Below, piece by piece: positions 50,775 to 59,147 of a stretch of 64,000 nt of DNA. The notes below the pieces were generated by a model. That model saw only the letters and a list, made by a program, of their open reading frames with translations. It ran no database searches and was not told the origin of the DNA. This stretch comes from CAVVYA01 sp963752345 (GTDB taxonomy: Bacteria > Pseudomonadota > Alphaproteobacteria > SMXQ01), in the NCBI GenBank assembly GCA_963752345.1, contig CAVVYA010000006.1, positions 310,001-374,000 of the forward strand. The letters run 5' to 3'. The translations under genes were made by a program, and so were the position numbers. How positions within the stretch are numbered: position 1 is the stretch's first letter; each line of letters begins with the position of its first letter.

Positions 50775-50788
50775 TTGACCTGGATCAA
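50775..50788. promoter_or_regulatory. FNR/FixK-type box (anaerobox)
   Basis: TTGACCTGGATCAA, one base from the perfect palindrome TTGATCTGGATCAA bound by FixK/FnrL proteins in alphaproteobacteria. Located 57 bp upstream of the coiled-coil gene start, a typical activator distance. The rest of 50719-51108 shows no gene. Confidence 0.7.
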
Positions 50789-51108
50789 CGTCATCATGGA
50801 ACGTGAACCGTCGAGCGGGCGCGCGACCTTTTCGTTGAAGCGCTTACGATTTCCGCCGTGAATTGCGTTGCTCAGCGGCCCCACGATCGCCAGAACCCAG
50901 CGCCCAGATCTGTCCTTATCGGCCCACCATCCTTTCAAGCCTTTAGCGCTGGTCGCGCGGCGACTGTCCAACGCGCTGCGGCGGCGGACTGTCAAACTCG
51001 GCGTTTGCGGAGCGTTCAGTCGCCGCCGCGAGCCGTGGCGAGGTGCCCGTTTCCGTTTCACCGCCGTAGCGCGCGAATTGAGGCCTTGCGGCCGGGGTAC
51101 GAGCGCGC

Positions 51109-51780
51109 CTATCCGCTCTTGCGGCCGATCAGCAGCAGGTTGGTCGGCCAGCCGGCCAGGGCCTCGCTTTCGACCCGCACGGCGCGCTGGCCGGCCGCGC
51201 GCGCCAGCGATCCCGCCGACATCAGGTTGAGGTTGTTCTCATCGGCGAAGAAGCCCTTGCCGATGGCGCGGAGCAGTGCGCGGAACGCAGGCTTCGGCAG
51301 CCAGTGGACCAAGGGCAACACGGTGTGGAACTCGACCGGAAACCAGCGGTTGGGGGTCGTGGCGAAGATGCCCTTGCGCGCCACCCGCCACATTTCGGCG
51401 ATGAACGCCGCCTGATTGTCGAAGCTGCCGACATGCTCCAGCACGGCGCTCGAATGAACATAGTCGAAGGACCCATCGGCGAAGGGCAGCTTGCGCCCAT
51501 CGGCTTGCCGGAACGTCATGCCGGGATATTTCCGCTCGAGGAAGGTGGCATCGTCGATGCCGCAGGCGGTCACCTTCGCCTTGTGCGGATACCAGGCCTC
51601 GAGATAGTTCGAATGCTCATAGGTCTGGTCGCTGGTGGCGCCGATATCGAGGATGGTGTCGTCGGGCCCGGGGTCCATCGTATCGATGAAGCGGGCATAC
51701 ATCTTGCGGCGCTGGTAGCCGGCGAACTTGATCGGCAGGCTCTCCGGCGCGGCGACATTGTATTGCGCGTTGATCGTCAT
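51109..51780 (-). CDS. class I SAM-dependent methyltransferase
   Basis: 223 residues. Motif I DTILDIGATSDQTYEHSN at ~40, acidic loop GIDDATFLERKYPG, motif II region GSFDYVHSSAVLEHVGSFD (Methyltransf_11 type), RVARKGIFATTPNRWFP. Substrate unknown; relatives often act on small molecules or sugars. Stands alone, between the anaerobox region and the third attachment-site copy. Confidence 0.8.
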   Translation of the reverse strand: MTINAQYNVAAPESLPIKFAGYQRRKMYARFIDTMDPGPDDTILDIGATSDQTYEHSNYLEAWYPHKAKVTACGIDDATFLERKYPGMTFRQADGRKLPFADGSFDYVHSSAVLEHVGSFDNQAAFIAEMWRVARKGIFATTPNRWFPVEFHTVLPLVHWLPKPAFRALLRAIGKGFFADENNLNLMSAGSLARAAGQRAVRVESEALAGWPTNLLLIGRKSG

Positions 51781-51891
51781 GGCTCACCCTCGGTTCAATC
51801 TAGCCTGTGGCGCGGCGCGATGTGTTAACGCCGGCCCCGCCCGCCGCCGCTAGACCACCTCTTATAAGGCATGGGCTTTGCGGGCGCTCGG

Positions 51892-51937
51892 AATCAGCGG
51901 GTCCAAGGTTCGAGTCCTTGCGCGCCCACCATTCCCT
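51892..51937 (+). repeat. third tRNA-Lys 3'-end copy (distal attachment site)
   Basis: AATCAGCGGGTCCAAGGTTCGAGTCCTTG then CGCGCCCACCATTCCCT, nearly identical to the real tRNA 3' end and sharing the following AATCGCTTG with the internal copy at 47909. Probable right end of a second or composite integration. Confidence 0.75.
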
Positions 51938-52376
51938 AATCGCTTGGTTTCATGCTCGCTGCTGGCTTGCCGCGCGACAACTTGCGCGGTTGCGGCGCGC
52001 GGAATAGCCAGAGCCACGATAGTCCAGCGATGAGCAGGGCGGCGGCGAAGGCCACGGCCTTCCTGACCGTGGCCAGGTAGGGGAGCAGCGCGCCGTCGCT
52101 GCGCCATTGCCCGATATCGAGCGCGACCGGCCGGCAATGGCCGAGCTCCTCGCCGAGGAAGCGCTTCTGCGATGCGAGCATGGTCTGCTGCTCCGGGGTC
52201 GGCGTGTCGCACGACAATGTTGCTTGGGGAGCGGCGGGATCGATCGCCGAGGGGAGGGGCCATGGATCGTAGCGCGCGATCGTCGTCGTGTAGCCTCCCG
52301 TCGGGTTATGCGCCGCGATCAGGCATGCCAATGCGAAGCCAGTGACGTAGATCGCGCTGCGCTGCATGGCGTTCAC
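51936..52376 (-). CDS. hypothetical membrane protein
   Basis: 146 residues with an N-terminal hydrophobic segment (AIYVTGFALACLIAAH), a soluble middle (CDTPTPEQQTMLASQKRF), a second membrane segment (AVAFAAALLIAGLSWLWLF) and a basic tail. Its 3' end touches the distal attachment-site copy. No family recognised. Confidence 0.6.
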   Translation of the reverse strand: MNAMQRSAIYVTGFALACLIAAHNPTGGYTTTIARYDPWPLPSAIDPAAPQATLSCDTPTPEQQTMLASQKRFLGEELGHCRPVALDIGQWRSDGALLPYLATVRKAVAFAAALLIAGLSWLWLFRAPQPRKLSRGKPAASMKPSD

Positions 52377-52513
52377 GTGGCTGAACCTTCCCGCACGCCG
52401 TCACCGCCCTTGGGGAGGGGTATATGTCTATCGATCGGAAATGAGCGGCCTCCAAATCCGCGCGCCACTCGGAGGCCGCAGGCACGATGAGGCTTTTTCT
52501 TATCGCCGGGTGC

Positions 52514-52639
52514 TCAGCTCGCGGTGCACGCCAGCGCGACGCCGATGAGGTGCGCCTTCGCGACAAGGAGGCCACCGCCGAGGACCATGGCTGTTACCGC
52601 GAGGCTGAGCACGCGGCGAGACAGGAGTTTCGCAGTCAT
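52514..52639 (-). CDS. small hydrophobic protein (41 aa)
   Basis: ATG 52639 to TGA 52514: MTAKLLSRRVLSLAVTAMVL then GGGLLVAKAHLIGVALACTAS. A basic start followed by a hydrophobic helix reads as a small membrane protein. GAAAGAGAT lies just upstream as a weak ribosome-binding site. Confidence 0.45.
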   Translation of the reverse strand: MTAKLLSRRVLSLAVTAMVLGGGLLVAKAHLIGVALACTAS

Positions 52640-53294
52640 GTTGCATCTCTTTCGATTGGGTTGGTGAAAGTCGGTGGTCATGGCGTTTGGGGGCCGACCA
52701 CCGATGATCTCAACGCGGGGTCTCGGTGCCGGTTCCCCAGCGGAGCTTGGCCATAACTTATTGGTATATTTGATAAATTATGGATTCACCCCAGGCTTTC
52801 CTTGGGCTCGGTAGGCGGCCTCGCGCCAGCGCATTCCATGGAATTTCCAGCTCTCATGAACTTATCATCCCGGTCACGCCAATGACACGCGCGGTCCTGT
52901 TGCCTGGCTTCGCTGTCCCATGCGGCGCGAAGGAGCGCAGAGTCCCGATCCGCGACACACCGTGCTCAAGAGAAACCTGCCCGACGTGTTCACGGGGAAT
53001 CCCTTGGCAGCAGGCCGGCGGAAATGACAGGATCATTCATGAGAAGCTTGCAGTCTCCCCAATCGCGGCACGAGGCGCTTCGACCGTGACTTTGCCGCGC
53101 GTCTCGCGTCTGACTTCCGGGCAGCGCCTTCGCTTTGCTGGTGCCCACCGCGTCTGGGCCGTCATCCCTTAAACCGCCGCGCCTGAGCGGAGCGGTAACG
53201 CCCGATGGGGTCGGACCCTTGCGCCGTCGCGCGTGTTTAAAAGAAGCGCGCGTCTGGCGGCGCTGCGCTCGCTTCGGTTCACAGGAGGAAGCCC
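52640..53294. other. intergenic region without recognisable gene
   Basis: About 650 bp. Short frames on both strands have no family resemblance or good ribosome-binding sites. ACAGGAGGAAGCCC at its end is the ribosome-binding site of the gene at 53295. Confidence 0.5.
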
Positions 53295-53588
53295 ATGGCC
53301 CAGGAAGGTTACATGCTGCGCCGCAAGAACGACGGCTGGGCCGCAACGTCGCCGGATTTCATCAACCCGGAAATGGACCCGGTCGGCTTCGGCCGGACGG
53401 AGGCGGACGCCGTCGAGGATCTGATCGAGCATCCGCGCTTCAAGGAATGGTTGCAGATCACCGGCAACCCGGTGCCGACGATCGGCGATTTCGACGTCGA
53501 CGACGGCACCGACGACGACGGCATCATTCCGGAACGCGACGGCCGCCACGGCAATTTTCCGCCGCCGCAGGATCCCGGCAAATACTGA
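53295..53588 (+). CDS. conserved acidic hypothetical protein
   Basis: 97 residues, MAQEGYMLRRKNDGWAATSP, central FGRTEADAVEDLIEHPRF, very acidic C-terminus (DFDVDDGTDDDGI). Strong AGGAGGAAG ribosome-binding site 8 nt before the start. No membrane segment or signal. Function unknown; converges on the type I secretion operon. Confidence 0.6.
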   Translation: MAQEGYMLRRKNDGWAATSPDFINPEMDPVGFGRTEADAVEDLIEHPRFKEWLQITGNPVPTIGDFDVDDGTDDDGIIPERDGRHGNFPPPQDPGKY

Positions 53589-53612
53589 TGGGCTGCGGCC
53601 GCTCCTCCGCGA

Positions 53613-54974
53613 TCAGCCCTCGTGAAAGGCGTGGTTCACCGCTTCGTAGGCGGGGCGCAGCAGATAGTGGAGCAGGGTGCGTTCGCCGGTATTGACGCTG
53701 ACTTCCACCAGCATGCCCGGCATGACCATGCCGGCGCCCGGCACGTCGCCGACGTGATCCCGCTGCAAACGTACGCTGCCTTTGTAGTAGGCCTCGCCGC
53801 CCGGCGTGGTGAAGGTGGTGGCGGAGATATGCTCGATGCGGCCAGGAATCGAGCCGTAGCGCGTGAAGTCGTATGTCTGCAGCTTCACTTGCACGGACTG
53901 GCCGACCGTCAGCCGGCCGCGGTCGGCCGGCGGCAGCCGCGCCTCGACCAGCAACTCGCGGTCGAGCGGTACGATCTCGGCGACGATGGCGCCCGGTGTG
54001 ATCACCGCGCCGGCCGTGTTGACCTTGATCTCCTTGATGATGCCGCGCTGCGGCGCGCGCAATTCCAGGCGCTCGAACCGGTCCTGCGCCTTGCCGACCG
54101 ATTCGCGCAGCTGGCCGAGTTCGGCGCCGGCGCGGCCGAGCCGCTGCGCGGCTTCATTGACCAGTTGAGCATCGATCTGGACCAGCCGGCTGCGCGATTC
54201 CTCCAGGGTCTGGCGCGCGCGTTCGATCTCGCTCTTGTTCTTCGACAGCTCGCGCTGGGCACTGAGATATTCGTTCTTGGTGCTGAGGAACTGGATGCGC
54301 GAAACCAGCCCTTTGTCCGACAGCTCCTCGCGCATGCCGAGCACTTCGCGCATGATCGCCTCGCGCTGCTGCAGCGATTCGGTCTGGCTTTGCAGGGTGG
54401 CGATTTCCGCCTCGCGCTGCTCGATCTGGTTGACGGCGACGCCGCGCTGGCTGTTGCGCGCTTCCTCCTGAGCGGCGAGAATTTCCATCTGCTGGCTCAC
54501 CAGATGGCGATATTTCCCGGCGACCCGGCTGAAATCCGCCGGGCGGCCTTCGGTGAAGGCGCGCAGCCGCTCGATTTCGACCTCGAGGCTGGCGATCATC
54601 GATTCCCGCTCGTCGAGGTCGGACGCGGCGGCGGCCGGATCGAGCCGCACGAGCACCGCCCCTCGCTCGACGAGGTCGCCCTCGCGGGCGAGGATCTCGG
54701 TGACGATGCCGCCTTCCAGATGCTGCAGATGCAGAACGGCCCCGGCTGGCGTGATCGAGCCTGGCGCCTGGGTCGTCTGGACGATCTTGGTGGTCGCCGC
54801 CAATCCGATCGCCGTGCCGACCAGCAGGGCGAGCAGCAACAGCAGTAGGCGCAGGACGCCCGGCGGCCCCATCTCTTCCAAAATGGCCGGCTGCTTCAGA
54901 CACTGGATATAGCGCCGATCGCGCTTGCGCGCGGCACCGGACGGTTCCGTGGACGCGACAACGGACATGGTCAA
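53613..54974 (-). CDS. HlyD-family type I secretion adaptor (membrane fusion protein)
   Basis: 453 residues. Membrane helix LRLLLLLLALLVGTAIGLAA near 45, biotinyl-lipoyl half LHLQHLEGGIVTEILAREGD, a long coiled coil (~120-300) and the C-terminal barrel (APQRGIIKEIKVNTAGAVI, TYDFTRYGSIPGRIEHIS). It links the inner-membrane ABC exporter to an outer-membrane TolC-like channel, which is not encoded here. ATGA overlap with the preceding ABC gene. Confidence 0.93.
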   Translation of the reverse strand: MTMSVVASTEPSGAARKRDRRYIQCLKQPAILEEMGPPGVLRLLLLLLALLVGTAIGLAATTKIVQTTQAPGSITPAGAVLHLQHLEGGIVTEILAREGDLVERGAVLVRLDPAAAASDLDERESMIASLEVEIERLRAFTEGRPADFSRVAGKYRHLVSQQMEILAAQEEARNSQRGVAVNQIEQREAEIATLQSQTESLQQREAIMREVLGMREELSDKGLVSRIQFLSTKNEYLSAQRELSKNKSEIERARQTLEESRSRLVQIDAQLVNEAAQRLGRAGAELGQLRESVGKAQDRFERLELRAPQRGIIKEIKVNTAGAVITPGAIVAEIVPLDRELLVEARLPPADRGRLTVGQSVQVKLQTYDFTRYGSIPGRIEHISATTFTTPGGEAYYKGSVRLQRDHVGDVPGAGMVMPGMLVEVSVNTGERTLLHYLLRPAYEAVNHAFHEG

Positions 54975-57139
54975 GCGGCCTTCCCGGTTTGGCGTTGCAG
55001 GTATTCCGCGGGCGCGCCCGAATAGAGCACGCGGCCGGCATCGAGCACGACCAGGCGGTCCGCCAGCCGCATGTGGCTCGGCCGATGGGTGACGAGCAGG
55101 ATCGTGGTCGTGCCGCGCAATTTTCCGAGAGCCGTTATGAGCGCGCGGTCGTCGTCGTCGTCCAGCGCCTGCACCGGCTCATCCAGAATGAGGATCGGCG
55201 CTTCGCGGACATAGGCGCGCGCCAGGGACAGCTTCTGCTTGAATCCTTCCGGCAGTTCCGCCAGCACATGCTCGGTGAGCCTGGTGTCATAATTTTCGGG
55301 CAGAGCCATGATGTCGTCATGGACATTGGCGTCCCGCGCGGCGGCGCGGATCGCCTCGTCGGTCGCCGTCGGGAGGGCGAGCCGCATGTTCTGCGCGATC
55401 GTGCCGTAGAAGAAGTGACTGACCTGGGGCACCATGCCGAAGTGCTGCCGCAGGTCGATGGCGTCGACTTGGCGAAGATCGAGTCCGTCGATCAGCACGA
55501 CACCGCCGCTCGGCGCGTAGAGGCCGGCGGCGAGCTTGACGAAGGTCGATTTGCCCGAGCCATTCGGACCGGTCACGGCGACGATTTGTCCCGCCGGGAT
55601 GTCGAGCGTGAAAGGCTGCAGAGCGGGTTCGCCGTCGGGGCGGAAGCGGTGGCTGACATTCAGGAAGGTCAGGCGGCCGGCGAAGCTGCGCTCGGGCGGC
55701 GGCGGCGCGACCTCGCTGCGCTCCGGCTTGAGCCGCATCAGGAGATCGATGCGCAGCAGAGCCTGGCGCACGTACTGCCAGCGTCCCAGGGCGACAAGAC
55801 CCGACTGCAACGGCGCCAGGGCGCGCCAGCCCAGCGTGGTGACGGCGAGCAGCCCGCCGCCGGTGAGATGCCCGGAGATGACATAGAGCATGCTGCCAGA
55901 GATGAAGGCGACCCCGGCGACCATCATCAGCATGTGGGCGACGATCTGCAGGGTCTGCCCGCTCATGGCGAAGCGGAAGTCGTGCAGCGCGACCCGGGCC
56001 GAGACGTCGCGGTAACGGTCGAGCCAGAGGCTTTCGGCAGACTGAGTTTTGATCTCGCCGAGATGGGACGCGGTCTCGACCAGGAACTGCTGCTGTAACG
56101 ATTTTACTTGGCTCGCTTCGGCTACGTGGCTCGCCATGATCGGCGAGAACACCAGATGCAGCACGACGAAGATCAGCGCGACGCCCACGGGAATGAAGGC
56201 CAGCGGCCCGCCGATGATGGCGATCAGCAGGATGAACAGCACGACGAACGGCAGGTCGAGCATGGCTTCCGACAGGGGCCCGGTAAAGAACTCGCGCACC
56301 AATTCGAATTCCTTGAGCCGTGCGAGCTGGGCGCCGATCGGCGCCGTCTCGGTCTGAACCGGCGGCAGGTTGAGGATGCGGCGGAAGGTGGCGCAGCCGA
56401 TCAGATATTCGAGCCGACCCGCGACATGGCCGGTCATGCGTGCGCGCAGATTTTGAAATGCGATCTCGAAGGCGAACACGGCGACGATGGCGGGCACCAG
56501 GTAATAGAGCTGGAATGCCGCGCCGGAGCCGATCACCCGGTCGTAAATGAACATGATGAGCAGGGGCGCGACCAGGCCGATCAGGCTGCAGACCGCGGAG
56601 ACGACGAGGCCGAGCGATAGCGACGCGCCAAACCGGCGCAGGATGCCGGTCGTCCAGCTTTGCGGCGCCGAACCGGCGACGGCGTCGGCGTTCGCCGCGC
56701 GCCGGATTACAAAGGCAGTGCCGCGTAATTTGCCATCGTTGCACAGTATGACGGCGCAGGCCTCGCCGTCATAGACGCGGAAGCCGTCTTTTTCGAGCTC
56801 CAGGATGACCCGTGCCGCGCCCTTGTCGGGCACAAACAGGCAAGGCAACATGCCGGGCTCGATGTCGCGTTGGCGCAGGCGAATCTCGGTGGTGAGGTAG
56901 TTCAGATTGGCCAACACCGCGATCAGGCCGGAGAGATCGAGATCGTTTGAAAAATGCGGCAGGGCCTCAGCCACATGCCGGGCGTTGCCGCGCCAGCCCA
57001 GCGCATTCAGCAATGGCACGAGGCAGTTGGCGTAGGGCGAGAGAGTGGCGCTGCCGTGCTCGCCGGCGTAGGCGAGGATTCGCATCCCGGCCTCGGGCGC
57101 GATATTGGAATACCGGATGGCGCCGCTGGTCTGGCTCAT
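54971..57139 (-). CDS. type I secretion ABC transporter, canonical half
   Basis: 722 residues from ATG 57139 (MSQTSGAIRYSNIAPEAG). A C39-like N-terminal domain (~1-150) lacks an obvious catalytic Cys-His pair, i.e. CLD-type. Six-helix membrane domain (LSLGLVVSAVCSLIGLVAPLL). ATPase with Walker A GPNGSGKSTF, signature-like LPEGFKQKLSLARA, Walker B ILILDEPVQALD and H-loop VTHRPS. Predicted exporter of the divergent RTX protein, paired with the degenerate half at 57136-58899. Coupled by ATGA overlaps on both sides. Confidence 0.92.
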   Translation of the reverse strand: MSQTSGAIRYSNIAPEAGMRILAYAGEHGSATLSPYANCLVPLLNALGWRGNARHVAEALPHFSNDLDLSGLIAVLANLNYLTTEIRLRQRDIEPGMLPCLFVPDKGAARVILELEKDGFRVYDGEACAVILCNDGKLRGTAFVIRRAANADAVAGSAPQSWTTGILRRFGASLSLGLVVSAVCSLIGLVAPLLIMFIYDRVIGSGAAFQLYYLVPAIVAVFAFEIAFQNLRARMTGHVAGRLEYLIGCATFRRILNLPPVQTETAPIGAQLARLKEFELVREFFTGPLSEAMLDLPFVVLFILLIAIIGGPLAFIPVGVALIFVVLHLVFSPIMASHVAEASQVKSLQQQFLVETASHLGEIKTQSAESLWLDRYRDVSARVALHDFRFAMSGQTLQIVAHMLMMVAGVAFISGSMLYVISGHLTGGGLLAVTTLGWRALAPLQSGLVALGRWQYVRQALLRIDLLMRLKPERSEVAPPPPERSFAGRLTFLNVSHRFRPDGEPALQPFTLDIPAGQIVAVTGPNGSGKSTFVKLAAGLYAPSGGVVLIDGLDLRQVDAIDLRQHFGMVPQVSHFFYGTIAQNMRLALPTATDEAIRAAARDANVHDDIMALPENYDTRLTEHVLAELPEGFKQKLSLARAYVREAPILILDEPVQALDDDDDRALITALGKLRGTTTILLVTHRPSHMRLADRLVVLDAGRVLYSGAPAEYLQRQTGKAA

Positions 57140-58899
57140 GACGCGCGCTCGTGCAACAGACGCGTGTCGCATGCGCTCTGCGCCGGATACAACGTGCCGT
57201 CCTTGATGACGAAGTTGCGGTCGGCGAGCTTGAGGAACGAGGGCCGGTGGCTGACAATAACCAGGGTCGCGCGGCCCTGGTATTCGCGCAGAAGATCGAG
57301 CAGCAGACGATCGCTTTCGGAATCCAGCGTCGCGTTGGCATCGTTGAACAGGATGATCTTGGGATCGCCGTGCGACGCCAAGGCGCGGATGATCGAAATG
57401 CGCTGGCGGATACCGCCCGGCAGGGCATCGCCCGAGCCGTCGCCCACCTTGGTCTGATAGCCGTCGGGCGAGCGGGCAAGGGCGCGGGCGACGCCGAGAC
57501 GTTCGCTCAGGTGCAGCGCGCGGTCGATGATCTCGCCCTCGCGGAACATGGTCATGTTCTCAAGAATGGTGCCGTTGAACAGCGCGGCGTTTTGCGGCAC
57601 CCGGCAGATCTGACGCCGCACGCTGGCTGGGTCATGATCCTGCGGCCGGCGGCCGTCGAGCAGGACCTCGCCCTCGGTCGGGCTGTAAAGGCCGCTGATC
57701 AGGTTGAGCAGGGTGGATTTGCCGCCGCCGGTCGGGCCGGTGAGACCGATGGTTTCACCGGCTGCGATCTCGAGGTTGATGCCGGCCAGGATGGTTTTCC
57801 TGCCTTCGTCGACGCGGAAGCCGACGTTCCGCAGTTCGATGTGGCCTTGCAGCGGACCGATCTCGGGCAGATCGGGGCGTGCTTCGATCGGCTGATGCAA
57901 GACTTCGTCGACCTGCGATCGGGCCAGCTGCGCCGCCTGGAATTGCATCCACAAGCCGAATGCGCGCAGCATGGGCTGGCTCACGCGGCCGGCCAGGAAG
58001 ACCGTGGCGGACAGCGCGCCCACCGATAGCGCGCCCTCGATGACCGACAGGCTGCCGGCGGCCGCGGTGGCGATCATGGTCAATTGCGACATCGTGCCGC
58101 CGAGCCCGCGCGCCACGGCGGCTTCACGGGACGCATGGAAGGTCTGTTCGGCAGAACTGGCCTGCAGGCGCTCATAGCGCCGGACCAGCAGTGTCTCGAG
58201 GCCGAGCGCCTTCACCGTCTTGATCCGGCCGAGCACCTCGGTCAGGAAGTTGTAGCGCCGGTCGTCGCAATGGGTGCGCTCGACCAATGTCGCGCGCAGG
58301 CGCCGGCCGATGCCGAAGACGAGCGCGGCGGCGATCAGCAGCATGGCCAACGGCACGACGACCAAGGGTCCGGCGATGACGGCGATCAGCGCGAGGAACA
58401 GGACGATGAAGGGCAAATCGGCCAACGCCAGCGCGGCTTGGCCGGCGTAGAAGTTCTTGACCACCTCGACCGCGCGGTAGCGCTGGATCTGCATGCCGGG
58501 CGAAATGCGGTAGGACGTCGCCAGCCCTGCGCCGAGGGTGCGCTCGAGCACCTGGATGCCGAGCGCATGCTGCAGGCGGGCCGCGCTCCAATTGGTGATA
58601 TAGGCGCGGATGTAGGACGCCATCGCGTCGAGCAGAATGACGACGGCAAGCCCGGCGACCAGGAACGCGAACGTGTCGAGGGCCTTGCTCGGAATGACGC
58701 GGTCGTAAATCTGCAGGATGGCGATCGGCAGGCCGAGCGACAGCAGATTGATCAGGGCCGAAGCGGCGAGCACGTCGGCGCGGCACGCCAGCGGTTTGAG
58801 GATGCCGCGGACGGTGGTGGTGCTCCCGCATGCGCTGCCGTCCGCATTGGCGGATGCGCCGTCGCGGTCGGGCTCTGTGCCGGCGGTCTTCAACAACAT
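57136..58899 (-). CDS. type I secretion ABC transporter, degenerate half
   Basis: 587 residues without a C39-like domain. Membrane domain (ALINLLSLGLPIAILQIYDR, LDTFAFLVAGLAVVILLDAM) and ATPase with Walker A GPTGGGKSTL. The signature is weak (LPGGIRQRISIIRA) and the Walker B reads IILFNDANATLD, with Asn and Asp where Asp and the catalytic Glu are expected. H-loop His is kept (VSHRPS). Probably an ATPase-impaired partner forming a heterodimer with the next gene product. First gene of the three-gene operon. Confidence 0.9.
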   Translation of the reverse strand: MLLKTAGTEPDRDGASANADGSACGSTTTVRGILKPLACRADVLAASALINLLSLGLPIAILQIYDRVIPSKALDTFAFLVAGLAVVILLDAMASYIRAYITNWSAARLQHALGIQVLERTLGAGLATSYRISPGMQIQRYRAVEVVKNFYAGQAALALADLPFIVLFLALIAVIAGPLVVVPLAMLLIAAALVFGIGRRLRATLVERTHCDDRRYNFLTEVLGRIKTVKALGLETLLVRRYERLQASSAEQTFHASREAAVARGLGGTMSQLTMIATAAAGSLSVIEGALSVGALSATVFLAGRVSQPMLRAFGLWMQFQAAQLARSQVDEVLHQPIEARPDLPEIGPLQGHIELRNVGFRVDEGRKTILAGINLEIAAGETIGLTGPTGGGKSTLLNLISGLYSPTEGEVLLDGRRPQDHDPASVRRQICRVPQNAALFNGTILENMTMFREGEIIDRALHLSERLGVARALARSPDGYQTKVGDGSGDALPGGIRQRISIIRALASHGDPKIILFNDANATLDSESDRLLLDLLREYQGRATLVIVSHRPSFLKLADRNFVIKDGTLYPAQSACDTRLLHERAS

Positions 58900-58963
58900 G
58901 AACTTCGGCGGATTTGTTTCATCACACCGAAGTTTGACTGATTACGGTTTAAGAAAGCTTTAC

Positions 58964-58998
58964 TGGTTAATGCTGTCGGGGAATGCCCGATTTAACCA
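58964..58998. promoter_or_regulatory. inverted repeat in the divergent T1SS-RTX promoter region
   Basis: TGGTTAA (58964-58970) and TTAACCA (58992-58998) are perfect arms 21 nt apart, enclosing a smaller TCGGG/CCCGA pair. Sits between two divergent start codons in an AT-rich 250-bp gap; candidate operator shared by both units. Confidence 0.45.
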
Positions 58999-59147
58999 TA
59001 ATTCATTGTTTATACGTAGTTTTTGCGCGACTTTAACGGCGATTTTCAGACATTTTTCATGAATCCCGCGATAGCCTCGCGGGACCGTCGAATCACAAGC
59101 GTGATCCCGTCAGCTCGCGCGCTGACCGCCTCAGGATGAGGTCGAAT

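Noticed and set aside
50639..51061. 140-codon minus-strand frame overlapping the coiled-coil gene start
   Set aside because: Basic, low-complexity translation with no homology; it spans the FNR/FixK box and promoter region of the real gene.
51862..52263. Minus-strand frame reading GRARTRTLDPLIPSARKAH
   Set aside because: This peptide is a known artefact of translating tRNA 3' ends antisense; here it marks the third attachment-site copy, not a gene.
52760..53170. Plus-strand 130-codon frame MDSPQAFLGLGRRP
   Set aside because: No ribosome-binding site, no family, compositionally like non-coding flanks.
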